Shown: piece by piece, positions 1 to 7,133 of the stretch
How positions within the stretch are numbered: the stretch's first letter is position 1
Layout: every line of letters begins with the position of its first letter
From: Syntrophothermus sp. UBA1445
GTDB lineage: Bacteria > Bacillota > Syntrophomonadia > Syntrophomonadales > DTU052
Assembly: GCA_002329495.1 (NCBI GenBank)
Contig: DCTH01000193.1
Location: 1,170 to 10,115 of the forward strand
Length of the DNA stretch: 8,946 nucleotides
Direction of reading: 5' to 3'
Notes under the pieces: generated by a model
The model's input: only the letters and a program-made list of their open reading frames with translations
Database searches by the model: none
What the model was told of the DNA's origin: nothing
Program-made: the position numbers and the translations under genes

Positions 1-2
1 GG

Positions 3-338
3 CTGACGGTAGTTTTCCAGCCCCATCGCTATTCGCGAACCAAACTATTGAGGGAACATTTTGGTGGGGCCTTCAAGGGTGTGGATCAGTTGATAGTCAC
101 CGATATTTACAGTGCCGGGGAACAACCAATCCCGGGCATCAACGGGGATACAATATGCCAATCGGCTCGAAGACAAGGCTGTAATGCAATATATATACCT
201 GAAAAAGACATGGTCATCGAGTACCTGCTAAGGGAATCTCGACCCGGAGATGTGATTCTGTTTATGGGGGCCGGTGACATATGGAAAACTGGGGAAAGGA
301 CTAAACTGCTCCTGGAAGGCTCGCACCCGTCAGCATAG
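3..338 (+). CDS. murC: UDP-N-acetylmuramate--L-alanine ligase, C-terminal part (left end cut by window)
   Basis: MurC is the cytoplasmic ATP-dependent ligase that adds L-alanine to UDP-MurNAc, the first amino acid of the peptidoglycan stem peptide. Only the last 111 codons are present; the frame is open to the window edge, so the start lies upstream. The fragment begins in the third (ligase C-terminal) domain. It shows the conserved VFQPHRYSRT stretch at fragment residues 3-12, then DIYSAGEQPIPGI, and the terminal DVILFMGAGDIWK block near the end, all typical of MurC rather than MurD, MurE or MurF. The ATP-binding P-loop and the central domain are outside the window. It stops with TAG, 18 nt before murA, so the two are probably co-transcribed. 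Identity is firm; nothing looks damaged. Confidence 0.93.
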   Translation: MTVVFQPHRYSRTKLLREHFGGAFKGVDQLIVTDIYSAGEQPIPGINGDTICQSARRQGCNAIYIPEKDMVIEYLLRESRPGDVILFMGAGDIWKTGERTKLLLEGSHPSA

Positions 339-356
339 CTTGGCGGAGGTGGAGGA

Positions 357-1613
357 TTGAATAAGCTCTTCATTGGTGGGGGAATGAGAGTCCGTGGCCG
401 GGTTAGGGTCAGCGGCTCCAAAAACGCTACTCTACCTATAATGGCCGCATGTCTGTTGACTCGCAAGGAATGCGTTTTGCATCAGGTTCCCGACCTGGAT
501 GACGTTAAGGTGATGGAAGATGTCCTGGTTAGTCTGGGGGCCAGAGTCAAAAGAGAAAATGGAACACTAATAATCAACCCTGAAAACATCACGTCATATG
601 AACTTCCCGAACATATGAGCCGTAAAATGAGGGCTTCCAACCTGGTTATGGGAGCTCTGCTGGGCCGGTTTGGCAAAGCACGGGTTTCATACCCGGGTGG
701 ATGTGCCATTGGGCAGCGTCCTATGGATATTCACCTTAAAGGCTTTCGTGAGTTGGGATATACAATCGGTGAGTATTACGGGTACATTGAAGGTTATGCT
801 TCGAGTTCCTCGGATTGTGACATAATGCTAGACTTTCCGAGTGTTGGCGCTACTGAAAACCTTATGATGGCTGCAGTAATTTCAAAGAACAACACCATCA
901 TTCGCAATGCCGCTCGCGAACCGGAGATAGTTGATATGCAGAACTTCCTCAATCGGATGGGCGCGAAAATCCGGGGCGCGGGGCTTGATGTAATCCGGAT
1001 TGAGGGTGTCAATGAACTTAATGGAGTTGAACATGAGGTTATTCCGGATAGAATCGAGGCCGGCACCTTCATGGTTATGGCCGCTGCATCCGGAGGAGAT
1101 GTAGTCATCGAAAATGTCGTAGCCGAACACCTGGTGCCAGTGACGGCCAAGATTCGAGAAACAGGTGCGGAAGTTATCCGATATAACGGCAGTGCTTTAC
1201 GGGTACTCGGGAAACGGAAATTAGGACCGGTTGATATCAAAACTTTGCCCTATCCTGGTTTTCCTACTGACATGCAGCCCCAGATGATGGCCTTGTTAAG
1301 TGGGGTTGAGGGGACCAGTGTGATTGTCGAAACTATCTTCGAGAACCGGTTTATGCATGTTAACGAGCTGCGAAGAATGGGAGCCGATATTAAGATAGAG
1401 GGAAGAGTGGCCATAATTAAAGGAAAAAACCGTCTGCGGGGAGCAACGGTCGAGGCCACTGATCTGAGAGCGGGTGCTGCCTTGATTGTAGCTGCAATTG
1501 GCGGCACTGGAGAGACTGTTATCGACAACGCCTATCACATTGACCGTGGTTACGAGAAGATCGAAGAGAAGCTAAGGTCACTCGGAATTACTGCCTACAG
1601 GATTATGACGTAG
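357..1613 (+). CDS. murA: UDP-N-acetylglucosamine 1-carboxyvinyltransferase (MurA)
   Basis: MurA transfers enolpyruvate from PEP to UDP-GlcNAc, the first committed step of peptidoglycan synthesis in the cytoplasm. The 418-residue product has the usual length. Visible signatures are SGSKNATLP with Lys22 and Asn23, the catalytic-loop cysteine Cys116 in PGGCAIGQRP (the residue that fosfomycin alkylates; Asp here would give resistance, but it is Cys), Asp305 in YPGFPTDMQPQ, and DLRAGAALIVAA at 369-380. The two repeated alpha/beta halves of the EPSP-synthase fold are complete. The start is a TTG at 357, supported by GGAGGT at 345-350 six bases upstream and by the family-like beginning with Lys22/Asn23 in their standard positions. 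It follows murC closely, where many relatives have murB; no murB is in the window. It may be one of two MurA paralogues, as is common in Firmicutes. Confidence 0.96.
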   Translation: MNKLFIGGGMRVRGRVRVSGSKNATLPIMAACLLTRKECVLHQVPDLDDVKVMEDVLVSLGARVKRENGTLIINPENITSYELPEHMSRKMRASNLVMGALLGRFGKARVSYPGGCAIGQRPMDIHLKGFRELGYTIGEYYGYIEGYASSSSDCDIMLDFPSVGATENLMMAAVISKNNTIIRNAAREPEIVDMQNFLNRMGAKIRGAGLDVIRIEGVNELNGVEHEVIPDRIEAGTFMVMAAASGGDVVIENVVAEHLVPVTAKIRETGAEVIRYNGSALRVLGKRKLGPVDIKTLPYPGFPTDMQPQMMALLSGVEGTSVIVETIFENRFMHVNELRRMGADIKIEGRVAIIKGKNRLRGATVEATDLRAGAALIVAAIGGTGETVIDNAYHIDRGYEKIEEKLRSLGITAYRIMT

Positions 1614-1638
1614 AAAATAACCCCTGATTGCAGCCAAC

Positions 1639-1655
1639 ACTGGCGATCCAGTTTT
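1639..1655 (+). terminator. weak terminator-like hairpin after murA
   Basis: A 5-bp perfect stem (ACTGG 1639-1643 with CCAGT 1648-1652) closes a CGAT loop and runs directly into TTT. It lies 25 bases after the murA stop and ahead of a good promoter, so it fits a partial transcript boundary. The stem and T-tail are short, so it would be leaky at best, and chance is a real alternative. Confidence 0.3.
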
Positions 1656-1692
1656 AAGCTTACTGTCATACAATTTGGGAAGTATATGTCGC

Positions 1693-1721
1693 TTCAACCT
1701 TCTGGATATTTCTGATATAAT
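1693..1721 (+). promoter_or_regulatory. probable sigma-A promoter for ftsQ and the division block
   Basis: A perfect TATAAT at 1716-1721 is preceded by TG one base upstream (TGA-TATAAT, an extended -10). Seventeen bases before it is TTCAAC (1693-1698), a poor 3-of-6 match to the -35 hexamer, which an extended -10 can tolerate. It lies 27 bases before the ftsQ start, in the only sizeable gap between murA and ftsA. It would let ftsQ-ftsZ be transcribed separately from murC-murA. Confidence 0.6.
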
Positions 1722-1748
1722 GCTTTTGATGCTACAGGGGGAGAGCAA

Positions 1749-2489
1749 ATGAGAAAGCAGCGAAACAGAAAAGGTAGAAACATCGTAATGTTCCTCGTTC
1801 TTTGCCTGGCCCTGGTGGCGGCTTTTTATTATTTCCTTCACAGTTCAGTGTTTTTCATCGAACGAATTGCGGTTACTGGCAACCAGGCGGTTCCTGCCCG
1901 GGAGATCATCTCCTTTGCCGGTATCAGTACCGGTAAGAACATTTTTGAATTCAGTGTACAAGCCAGCCAGAAAGCGATCGAGGTAATCCCGCGAATTAAG
2001 AAGGCAACAATTAAAAGACATTTCCCCAGCCGAATTACAATTACGGTGGTTGAAAGGAAACCATGGGCCTATGTTGTTCATAACAGTTCGATTTTACTGA
2101 TTGATAATGAAGGCATATGTTTGGACAAGTTGGCCACTATGGGCGAAACGGAACTTCCTGTAATCTCTATTGCCAAGCTGCCCCAGAAGATACAAGAAGG
2201 ACAACAGATTAATAAGAGTGCTGTTGACTTGATAAGGGTTATTGCGGAGGCATTGCCACCCGATCTTTTAAATGAGGTATCAGAATTTCATTACTCTGAT
2301 CGGGGACAGGTCATCGTCTTCACTCTGGATGGTACAGAAGTCAGATTAGGAGGCAAGGATCGTATTGACGAAAAGATCAGTTTATGGCGAAGAGTGATCA
2401 AAATGCGGAGAGACACTGAAAGTGAGGTTGGATTGGAATACATTGATTTGCGTTTTAAAGGACAACCGGTAATACAGGAAAAGCGCTAG
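1749..2489 (+). CDS. ftsQ: cell division protein FtsQ/DivIB
   Basis: FtsQ (DivIB in Bacillus) is a bitopic membrane protein that links early Z-ring proteins to the septal peptidoglycan synthase, together with FtsL/DivIC and FtsB-like partners. The 246-residue product has a short very basic cytoplasmic tail (residues 2-10, rich in Arg and Lys), one membrane helix at about 12-30, then an external POTRA domain at about 34-103 beginning FFIERIAVTGN and containing GKNIFEF and FPSRITITVVERKPWA. A beta domain follows to about residue 238. This is the standard FtsQ order and length. ATG 1749 follows AGGGGGAG at 1736-1743. It has its own probable promoter and ends with TAG 12 bases before the next gene. 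Sequence identity in this family is low, so the call rests on topology, the POTRA motifs and position. Confidence 0.92.
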   Translation: MRKQRNRKGRNIVMFLVLCLALVAAFYYFLHSSVFFIERIAVTGNQAVPAREIISFAGISTGKNIFEFSVQASQKAIEVIPRIKKATIKRHFPSRITITVVERKPWAYVVHNSSILLIDNEGICLDKLATMGETELPVISIAKLPQKIQEGQQINKSAVDLIRVIAEALPPDLLNEVSEFHYSDRGQVIVFTLDGTEVRLGGKDRIDEKISLWRRVIKMRRDTESEVGLEYIDLRFKGQPVIQEKR

Positions 2490-2501
2490 TGGGAGTGATG
2501 C

Positions 2502-3218
2502 TTGTTGAAGTTCAAGGGAGCCCAGGTCTCGATGGCGGCAGTCTGCCTCATTCTGGGAATAATGTTAGCGGTTCAATTCAGATCCAATGAGAACAGTCCC
2601 CGTAATCTGTCAGGTGACCGTTGGACAGAGATTACGGTGCAATTAGAAAATCTGCAACGAGAGCGAGATTTTTTGGCAGAGGAAGTCTTGTCCCTGCGTG
2701 AAAAACTGGAAAATGCCGCCTCAAATCAACAAGGGGGTGCTGTAAAAGCCCTTAATGAAGAGTTGGCCAAGGCCAATATGGCTGCGGGACTGGTTGCGGT
2801 TAAGGGGAAAGGGGTCATAGTTACGCTTAATGACAGCCCGCGCGGATTGCAACCGGGAGAAGACCCGAACCTGTACATTATTCATGATGAGGACTTGCTC
2901 AAGGTGGTTAATGAACTGCGAGCCGCAGGGGCGGAAGCAATCAGTATAAATGGGCATCGCCTGGTGGCGAGTTCGGAGATACGTTGTGCAGGCACAACCA
3001 TTTTGGTAAATGTGAATAAGATTGCCCCACCCTTTGTGATCAATGCCATTGGAGATCCGGAGATTCTGGAAAGCTCACTCCGTATTAAGGGTGGTTGGCT
3101 GGAAACCTTGCAGATTTGGGGTATTCAGGCTCAGATACAGCCTTCAGATACCATTGAGGTACCGGCATTCAAAGGTTCGACGAAGTTTCAATACGCTAAA
3201 CCGGTTAAAAGCAGTTAA
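2502..3218 (+). CDS. DUF881 membrane protein (YlxW/YlxX-like) of the division cluster
   Basis: This belongs to the DUF881 family, found between divIB and sbp in Firmicutes (ylxW and ylxX in Bacillus subtilis). Its exact biochemical role is not established. The 238-residue product has one N-terminal membrane helix at about 8-26, a charged heptad-like segment at about 42-73 that probably forms a coiled coil, and the globular DUF881 domain from about 95 to the end. That domain shows KGKGVIVTLNDS (101-112), YIIHDEDLLKVVNELRAAGA (125-144) and AISINGHRL. The first of two adjacent TTG codons (2502) is taken as start, six bases after GGGAG (2491-2495); an ATG at 2498 is out of frame. Bacillus has two tandem DUF881 genes here; this genome shows one. 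A scaffold role in division is only inferred from its neighbours. Confidence 0.88.
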   Translation: MLKFKGAQVSMAAVCLILGIMLAVQFRSNENSPRNLSGDRWTEITVQLENLQRERDFLAEEVLSLREKLENAASNQQGGAVKALNEELAKANMAAGLVAVKGKGVIVTLNDSPRGLQPGEDPNLYIIHDEDLLKVVNELRAAGAEAISINGHRLVASSEIRCAGTTILVNVNKIAPPFVINAIGDPEILESSLRIKGGWLETLQIWGIQAQIQPSDTIEVPAFKGSTKFQYAKPVKSS

Positions 3219-3314
3219 GGATGACATTGAGCGAAGAGTTGTGGCTTAAGGTTATTCGTTCTGATTAGAAAATCATGAAAACCAGAATTCTTACTGGTAG
3301 AGAGGCGATAAATT

Positions 3315-3653
3315 ATGTGGTTAGTGGTAGTATTCTGCATGATCCTGGGTATCGTAATAGGCTTTCAGTTGCCGCTTTTTATTCCACTGGTTTATGCCAA
3401 ATATATGTCAATCGCCATATTGGCGGTCCTGGATTCGGTCTTTGGCGGAATTCGAGCTTACATGGAAAATGTCTTTGATACCACAATATTTGTGACCGGC
3501 TTTATTACCAATGCTTTGTTGGCCGCAGGTCTGGCTTACCTGGGTGACAGACTGGGGGTTGAATTGTACCTGGCTGCAGTCGTGGCCTTTGGGGTAAGGT
3601 TGTTCCAAAACCTGGCTATTTTAAGGCGTTACCTGTTGAAGAAGTCCTATTAA
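3315..3653 (+). CDS. sbp: small basic membrane protein Sbp (DUF1290)
   Basis: Sbp is a short integral membrane protein conserved between the DUF881 genes and ftsA in Firmicutes and Actinobacteria; its function is unknown. The 112-residue product is close to the usual ~120. It is almost all hydrophobic, with membrane segments at about 1-18, 24-44, 57-77 and 84-102, and a basic tail (RRYLLKK). The family pattern is clear in FIPLVYAKYMSIAILAVLDS and FGGIRAYMENVFD, and in TGFITNALLAAGLAYLGDRLG. ATG 3315 follows AGAGG at 3301-3305 at a slightly long spacing. A 96-base gap separates it from the DUF881 gene; I see no clear promoter or terminator in that gap. Confidence 0.9.
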   Translation: MWLVVVFCMILGIVIGFQLPLFIPLVYAKYMSIAILAVLDSVFGGIRAYMENVFDTTIFVTGFITNALLAAGLAYLGDRLGVELYLAAVVAFGVRLFQNLAILRRYLLKKSY

Positions 3654-3728
3654 TTGGGGGCGTAAAAAAGGAAATCCTGCCTTAGTGTGGTAATAGAGAA
3701 TAAGCGAGTTTGGTCCTGGGGGTCTTTT

Positions 3729-4958
3729 GTGAGAAGGAATATTGTGGTCGGCCTTGATTTAGGTTCTACTAAACTGGCAGTCGCAGTGGGAGAAGTGAAT
3801 CCTGATCATTCTTTGACGGTGCTGGCACTCAGTCATATAGACTCATCGGGAATGCGTCGCGGAAATGTGATTGATATCGAGTCTTCAGCCCGGGCCATTG
3901 ATGAACTGCTGGACGGGGTGGAAAGGATTGCAGGGACTCACATTACCAGTGCTCGCGTAGGTTTCAGCGGAACCAGTGTTTCAACCGTAACCAACCGGGC
4001 GACTATTGCCGTAACCAATCCTCATCACGAGATAAACAGCGACGACATCAATCGGGCGATACAAGCAGCACAGATGATACCGGTTTCGCTGGACCGGTCG
4101 GTCGTACACATAATACCCAGACAGTTTATTGTGGATGGATATGAGGGAGTGGTTGACCCGCTGGGAATGATGGGGTCAAGACTGGAAGTGGAAGTCATAA
4201 TTGTTACTGCTATGACCTCCGCTCTGCAGAATATGGTTAAGACGGTAAGCCGAACCGGAACCAAGGTTAAAGAGATTGTTCTTAGCAGTCTTCAAGCCGC
4301 CGAAGCGGTTCTCTTGCCGGCCGAGAAGGAAATGGGAGTGGCCCTGATTGATATTGGGGGAGGTACCAGCGATATTGCCGTCTTTGATCAGGGATCTTTG
4401 GTTTTTGCGTCGGTTTTACCTATCGGAGGGGATTACATAACCCGCGACCTGGCCGTGGGATTAAGAACCACCATCGACGAAGCCCGAAGGATAAAGGAGA
4501 ATTTTGGCTACGCTAACGTAAACCTGGCCCCTGACGGCAAAGTTGTGGAAATATCAAGTATATACGGCAAAGATAGTCGACAGGTTTCAGAAAAGACAAT
4601 TGCCTCGATTATACAGCCTCGCGTGGAAGAGCTTCTGGAATTACTGGCTTTAGAGTTGCGGCGAACTGGTTACGGAGGAGTTCTACCCGCGGGAATAGTT
4701 TTAACCGGAGGCACTTCATTATTAAAAGGAATTATACCTATCGGGGAAGAATACCTAAACATGCCCATGCGAATAGGCTTTCCAGAGAATGTAGGCTATG
4801 GCATAAATCAACAATATGGACCAGAATATGCAGCTGTTCTTGGCAATCTGCTGTACGGAGCGCGTCTGGTAAATAATCTCGCCGGGGAACAGCAGGACAG
4901 ACTTATGGGCGGTTTTCTTTCCAAAATAAGTCATTGGTTTAAAGAGTTGTTCAGTTAA
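3729..4958 (+). CDS. ftsA: cell division protein FtsA
   Basis: FtsA is the actin-like ATPase that tethers FtsZ filaments to the membrane and recruits later division proteins. From GTG 3729 the product is 409 residues. It has the phosphate-1 motif GLDLGSTK (8-15), the SHS2/1C domain unique to FtsA at about 75-160, the phosphate-2 motif LIDIGGGTSDIAVF (206-219), and an adenosine motif IVLTGGTSLLKG. It ends in an amphipathic helix, FLSKISHWFKELFS, the expected membrane-targeting sequence. I prefer 3729 because GGGGG (3718-3722) is six bases upstream and the protein then begins MRRNIVVGLD, like its relatives. A GTG at 3687 would add 14 residues with no homology and a poorly placed SD (AAGGA, 14 bases away). 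The stop TAA runs into the ftsZ SD, so the two are probably translationally linked. Confidence 0.94.
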   Translation: MRRNIVVGLDLGSTKLAVAVGEVNPDHSLTVLALSHIDSSGMRRGNVIDIESSARAIDELLDGVERIAGTHITSARVGFSGTSVSTVTNRATIAVTNPHHEINSDDINRAIQAAQMIPVSLDRSVVHIIPRQFIVDGYEGVVDPLGMMGSRLEVEVIIVTAMTSALQNMVKTVSRTGTKVKEIVLSSLQAAEAVLLPAEKEMGVALIDIGGGTSDIAVFDQGSLVFASVLPIGGDYITRDLAVGLRTTIDEARRIKENFGYANVNLAPDGKVVEISSIYGKDSRQVSEKTIASIIQPRVEELLELLALELRRTGYGGVLPAGIVLTGGTSLLKGIIPIGEEYLNMPMRIGFPENVGYGINQQYGPEYAAVLGNLLYGARLVNNLAGEQQDRLMGGFLSKISHWFKELFS

Positions 4959-4967
4959 GGGGGTTAA

Positions 4968-6020
4968 ATGGTGCTGGAGTTTGATGTTGAGGAACAACAA
5001 TTTGCCGAAATCAAGGTTATTGGAGTGGGTGGCGGTGGCAACAATGCTGTCAATCGAATGATTGAAGCTGACTTACGTGGAGTTGGTTTCATTGTTGCAA
5101 ATACTGACTGCCAGGCACTACGACTCTCCAAAGCAGAGAAGAAAATCCAAATGGGCGAAAAGCTCACCAAGGGTTTGGGAGCCGGTGCTAACCCGGAGAT
5201 TGGCAAGAAAGCAGCTGAGGAAACCAGAGAGGAGATAAAAAAGGCCTTACAAGGCGCCGATATGGTGTTTATTACTGCGGGAATGGGTGGAGGTACTGGA
5301 ACTGGAGGCGCTCCGGTCATCGCCGAGGTGGCCAAAGAGTTAGGCGCTCTAACGGTGGGAGTTGTAACCCGTCCATTTATGATTGAGGGAAGGAAAAGAG
5401 GAACTCAGGCAGACTTGGGCATTAACGAATTAAAAGCTAAGGTTGACAGTCTGATTACTATTCCCAATGATCGATTGTTACAGGTAGTTGATAAACATAC
5501 TTCAATTAATGATGCGTTTCGCATTGCGGACGATGTGCTGAGGCAGGGGGTACAGGGCATATCAGATCTTATTGCCGTTCCTGCGTTGATCAACTGCGAC
5601 TTTGCCGATGTAAGGACCATCATGCATGAGACCGGAACGGCCTTGATGGGGATTGGAGTGGGCAAAGGCGAAAACCGGGCGGTGGTAGCTGCACGAACTG
5701 CAGTTTCAAGCCCCTTGCTGGAAACGTCCATCGAAGGTGCCCGGGGAGTCTTGTTCAATATTACCGGTGATTCCAAGCTTACTTTATTTGAGATTAACGA
5801 AGCGGCAGAGATTATATCTCAAGCGGCTGATCCCGAGGCGAACATAATATTTGGCGTTATGATTGATGATAATCTGGAGGATGAGGTAAGGGTAACAGTT
5901 ATTGCTACTGGATTTGATGGCAAGAAAAAGGAAGTGGCTCCTCCCGAAATACCTGAACTGAAAATGAAGTCCTTTGTATCCCAGGACCTTGAAATCCCGA
6001 CCTTTCTTCGGAGGAAATAA
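4968..6020 (+). CDS. ftsZ: cell division protein FtsZ
   Basis: FtsZ is the tubulin-like GTPase that forms the cytoplasmic Z ring. The 350-residue product has the nucleotide-binding [13 protein letters not shown] (19-31), the tubulin signature [11 protein letters not shown] (107-117), [10 protein letters not shown] (135-144) and the T7 catalytic loop with Asn209, Asp211 and Asp214 in [12 protein letters not shown]. The C-terminal peptide [11 protein letters not shown] (340-350), which binds FtsA and other partners, is intact. The disordered linker between core and tail is very short, about 20 residues (319-338), against roughly 50 in Bacillus subtilis, which explains the below-average length. 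ATG 4968 follows AGGGGG at 4958-4963, overlapping the ftsA stop region. It is the last gene of its transcript, ending at the terminator just downstream. Confidence 0.97.
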   Translation: MVLEFDVEEQQFAEIKVIGVGGGGNNAVNRMIEADLRGVGFIVANTDCQALRLSKAEKKIQMGEKLTKGLGAGANPEIGKKAAEETREEIKKALQGADMVFITAGMGGGTGTGGAPVIAEVAKELGALTVGVVTRPFMIEGRKRGTQADLGINELKAKVDSLITIPNDRLLQVVDKHTSINDAFRIADDVLRQGVQGISDLIAVPALINCDFADVRTIMHETGTALMGIGVGKGENRAVVAARTAVSSPLLETSIEGARGVLFNITGDSKLTLFEINEAAEIISQAADPEANIIFGVMIDDNLEDEVRVTVIATGFDGKKKEVAPPEIPELKMKSFVSQDLEIPTFLRRK

Positions 6021-6049
6021 CCAAAGACAATTCGAATAGTCAGCCTTTT

Positions 6050-6087
6050 AAAGACCCTTTGTCTAAACAAGGGGTCTTTTGTTATTT
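6050..6087 (+). terminator. intrinsic terminator after ftsZ
   Basis: A 12-bp stem (6050-6061 with 6068-6079, one G-U pair) encloses a 6-base loop TCTAAA and is followed by a T-rich run TTTTGTTATTT overlapping the end of the stem. It lies 30 bases after the ftsZ stop and separates the division block from the sporulation operon. Confidence 0.9.
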
Positions 6088-6095
6088 CCACAAAG

Positions 6096-6127
6096 TTACA
6101 ATTAATGCAATGAAAGTCTGTTATACT
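6096..6127 (+). promoter_or_regulatory. candidate promoter of the spoIIG operon
   Basis: TATACT at 6122-6127, with TG one base upstream (6119-6120), makes a good extended -10 in the 195-base gap between ftsZ and spoIIGA, past the terminator. A -35-like TTACAA at 6096-6101 is 20 bases away. In Bacillus subtilis spoIIG also has an over-long spacer and needs phosphorylated Spo0A. A possible Spo0A box is TTCCACA at 6086-6092 (one mismatch to TTCGACA), but single-mismatch 7-mers are common by chance. The -10 is fairly convincing; Spo0A control is inferred from known biology of this operon. Confidence 0.45.
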
Positions 6128-6215
6128 TTGGAAGAATGTTTTGCAGATAAGATTCATAGTGATTTAGTGGTCGAATTGGGGCTTCACACTCCAGACGACA
6201 GGAGGGTGAGAGCAG

Positions 6216-7100
6216 GTGAATCAAACCCCGGTTTATGTTGATGTAATACTGGTGGTTAACCTGGTAATGGACTTCCTGGTCCTGTGGGCCACGGGCAAAC
6301 TGGCCGGGGTAAGAATTGTGTACCAAAGAATTCTGGCCGCGTCCATTCTGGGTGCCATCTATTCTGTCGGATGCGTTTTTACCGATCTTTCTCCCTGGTA
6401 CGACTTTCCGGTCAAGGTTATAATCTCAGGATTAATTGTAATCTTAGCATTCTGGCCAGGCAGCGGCCAAATATTTCTTAAGGTATGGGGCTATTTTTAT
6501 GGTGTGAGTTTTGCTATGGCCGGTGCGGTAGTGGGCGTATCTTATCTCTTTCAAAGTGTTCCCCTGAGTTCAGTCCCTGACTTCTCCTACTTTTGGCTGG
6601 GAGGAGGTGTAGTTTGCGCTCTGGCCCTGGGGGCCTATGGGGACCGGATGATGAAAGAGCGGGTGGTGCCCACTTTACTTAGATGTCCGGTGGGACTGCG
6701 GTTTGGATCTATCTGGTGTCAAGGCCAGGGCTTCATAGATACCGGCAACAACCTGACCGACCCTCTAACCAATAAACCGGTTGTAGTCGCGGAGTACCAG
6801 CTAATAAGCGGGTGCTTTCCGGTTGATGTCCGTGAGGCAGTTGATTATTGTCCGAGGGAGGAGAATCTATTTGAAGCAATTGCCCAAACCAGCTGGGCCC
6901 ATCGATTGCGAGTAATCCCGTTTACTTCGATAGGTAAGAAGCACGGGTTGCTGGTTGGTCTGCGCGCTGACGAACTCAAGATACAAGCTGGCAATGAGTG
7001 GCTAACTTACCCCGGGGTGGTGATAGGTTTGTACCGCGAGTCATTAAGTCCGGAAGGGAGTTTTCAAATGCTGATTCCCGCCTCTTTTGTCAAGCGGTAA
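6216..7100 (+). CDS. spoIIGA: sporulation sigma-E processing peptidase SpoIIGA
   Basis: SpoIIGA is the aspartic protease that removes the pro-sequence of pro-sigma-E at the spore septum, in the mother cell, on a signal from forespore SpoIIR. The 294-residue product has an N-terminal membrane half of about five helices (roughly 5-28, 36-54, 64-80, 92-113, 124-142). A cytoplasmic protease half follows with the catalytic motif DTGN at 175-178 (FIDTGNNLTDPLTNKPVV) and the conserved RVIPFTSIGKKHGLLVGLRA at 232-251. GTG 6216 is chosen because GGAGGG at 6201-6206 lies upstream and the product starts at the expected place before the first helix (VYVDVILVVNLVMDFLVLW). It is followed 33 bases later by its substrate gene sigE, the standard spoIIG operon. 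Length is close to the ~309 of Bacillus. No damage seen. Confidence 0.95.
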   Translation: MNQTPVYVDVILVVNLVMDFLVLWATGKLAGVRIVYQRILAASILGAIYSVGCVFTDLSPWYDFPVKVIISGLIVILAFWPGSGQIFLKVWGYFYGVSFAMAGAVVGVSYLFQSVPLSSVPDFSYFWLGGGVVCALALGAYGDRMMKERVVPTLLRCPVGLRFGSIWCQGQGFIDTGNNLTDPLTNKPVVVAEYQLISGCFPVDVREAVDYCPREENLFEAIAQTSWAHRLRVIPFTSIGKKHGLLVGLRADELKIQAGNEWLTYPGVVIGLYRESLSPEGSFQMLIPASFVKR

Positions 7101-7133
7101 TCGACTTCTTCAAGTGGGGGAGGTATACAAGAG

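Noticed and set aside
794..1538. Several long antisense open frames across murA, and similar ones across ftsZ and sigE
   Set aside because: They lie opposite conserved genes, are low-complexity Ser/Thr/Pro/Ile-rich as expected of shadow frames, and have no SD support.
3219..3314. Small inverted repeats in the DUF881-sbp gap (for example ACCAG/CTGGT)
   Set aside because: Stems of five pairs with no T-run or consistent position; expected by chance.
3043..3478. Two 67-68-codon open frames overlapping the end of the DUF881 gene and the start of sbp
   Set aside because: They overlap well-supported family members in another frame and show no domain features.
3687..3728. Upstream GTG start for ftsA adding 14 residues
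   Set aside because: The added residues look unlike any FtsA N-terminus, and the nearest SD (AAGGA, 3668-3672) is 14 bases away; GTG 3729 has GGGGG at proper spacing.
6059..6241. 60-codon open frame between ftsZ and spoIIGA
   Set aside because: It begins inside the ftsZ terminator hairpin, runs through the promoter region and overlaps the spoIIGA start; no SD or recognisable protein.
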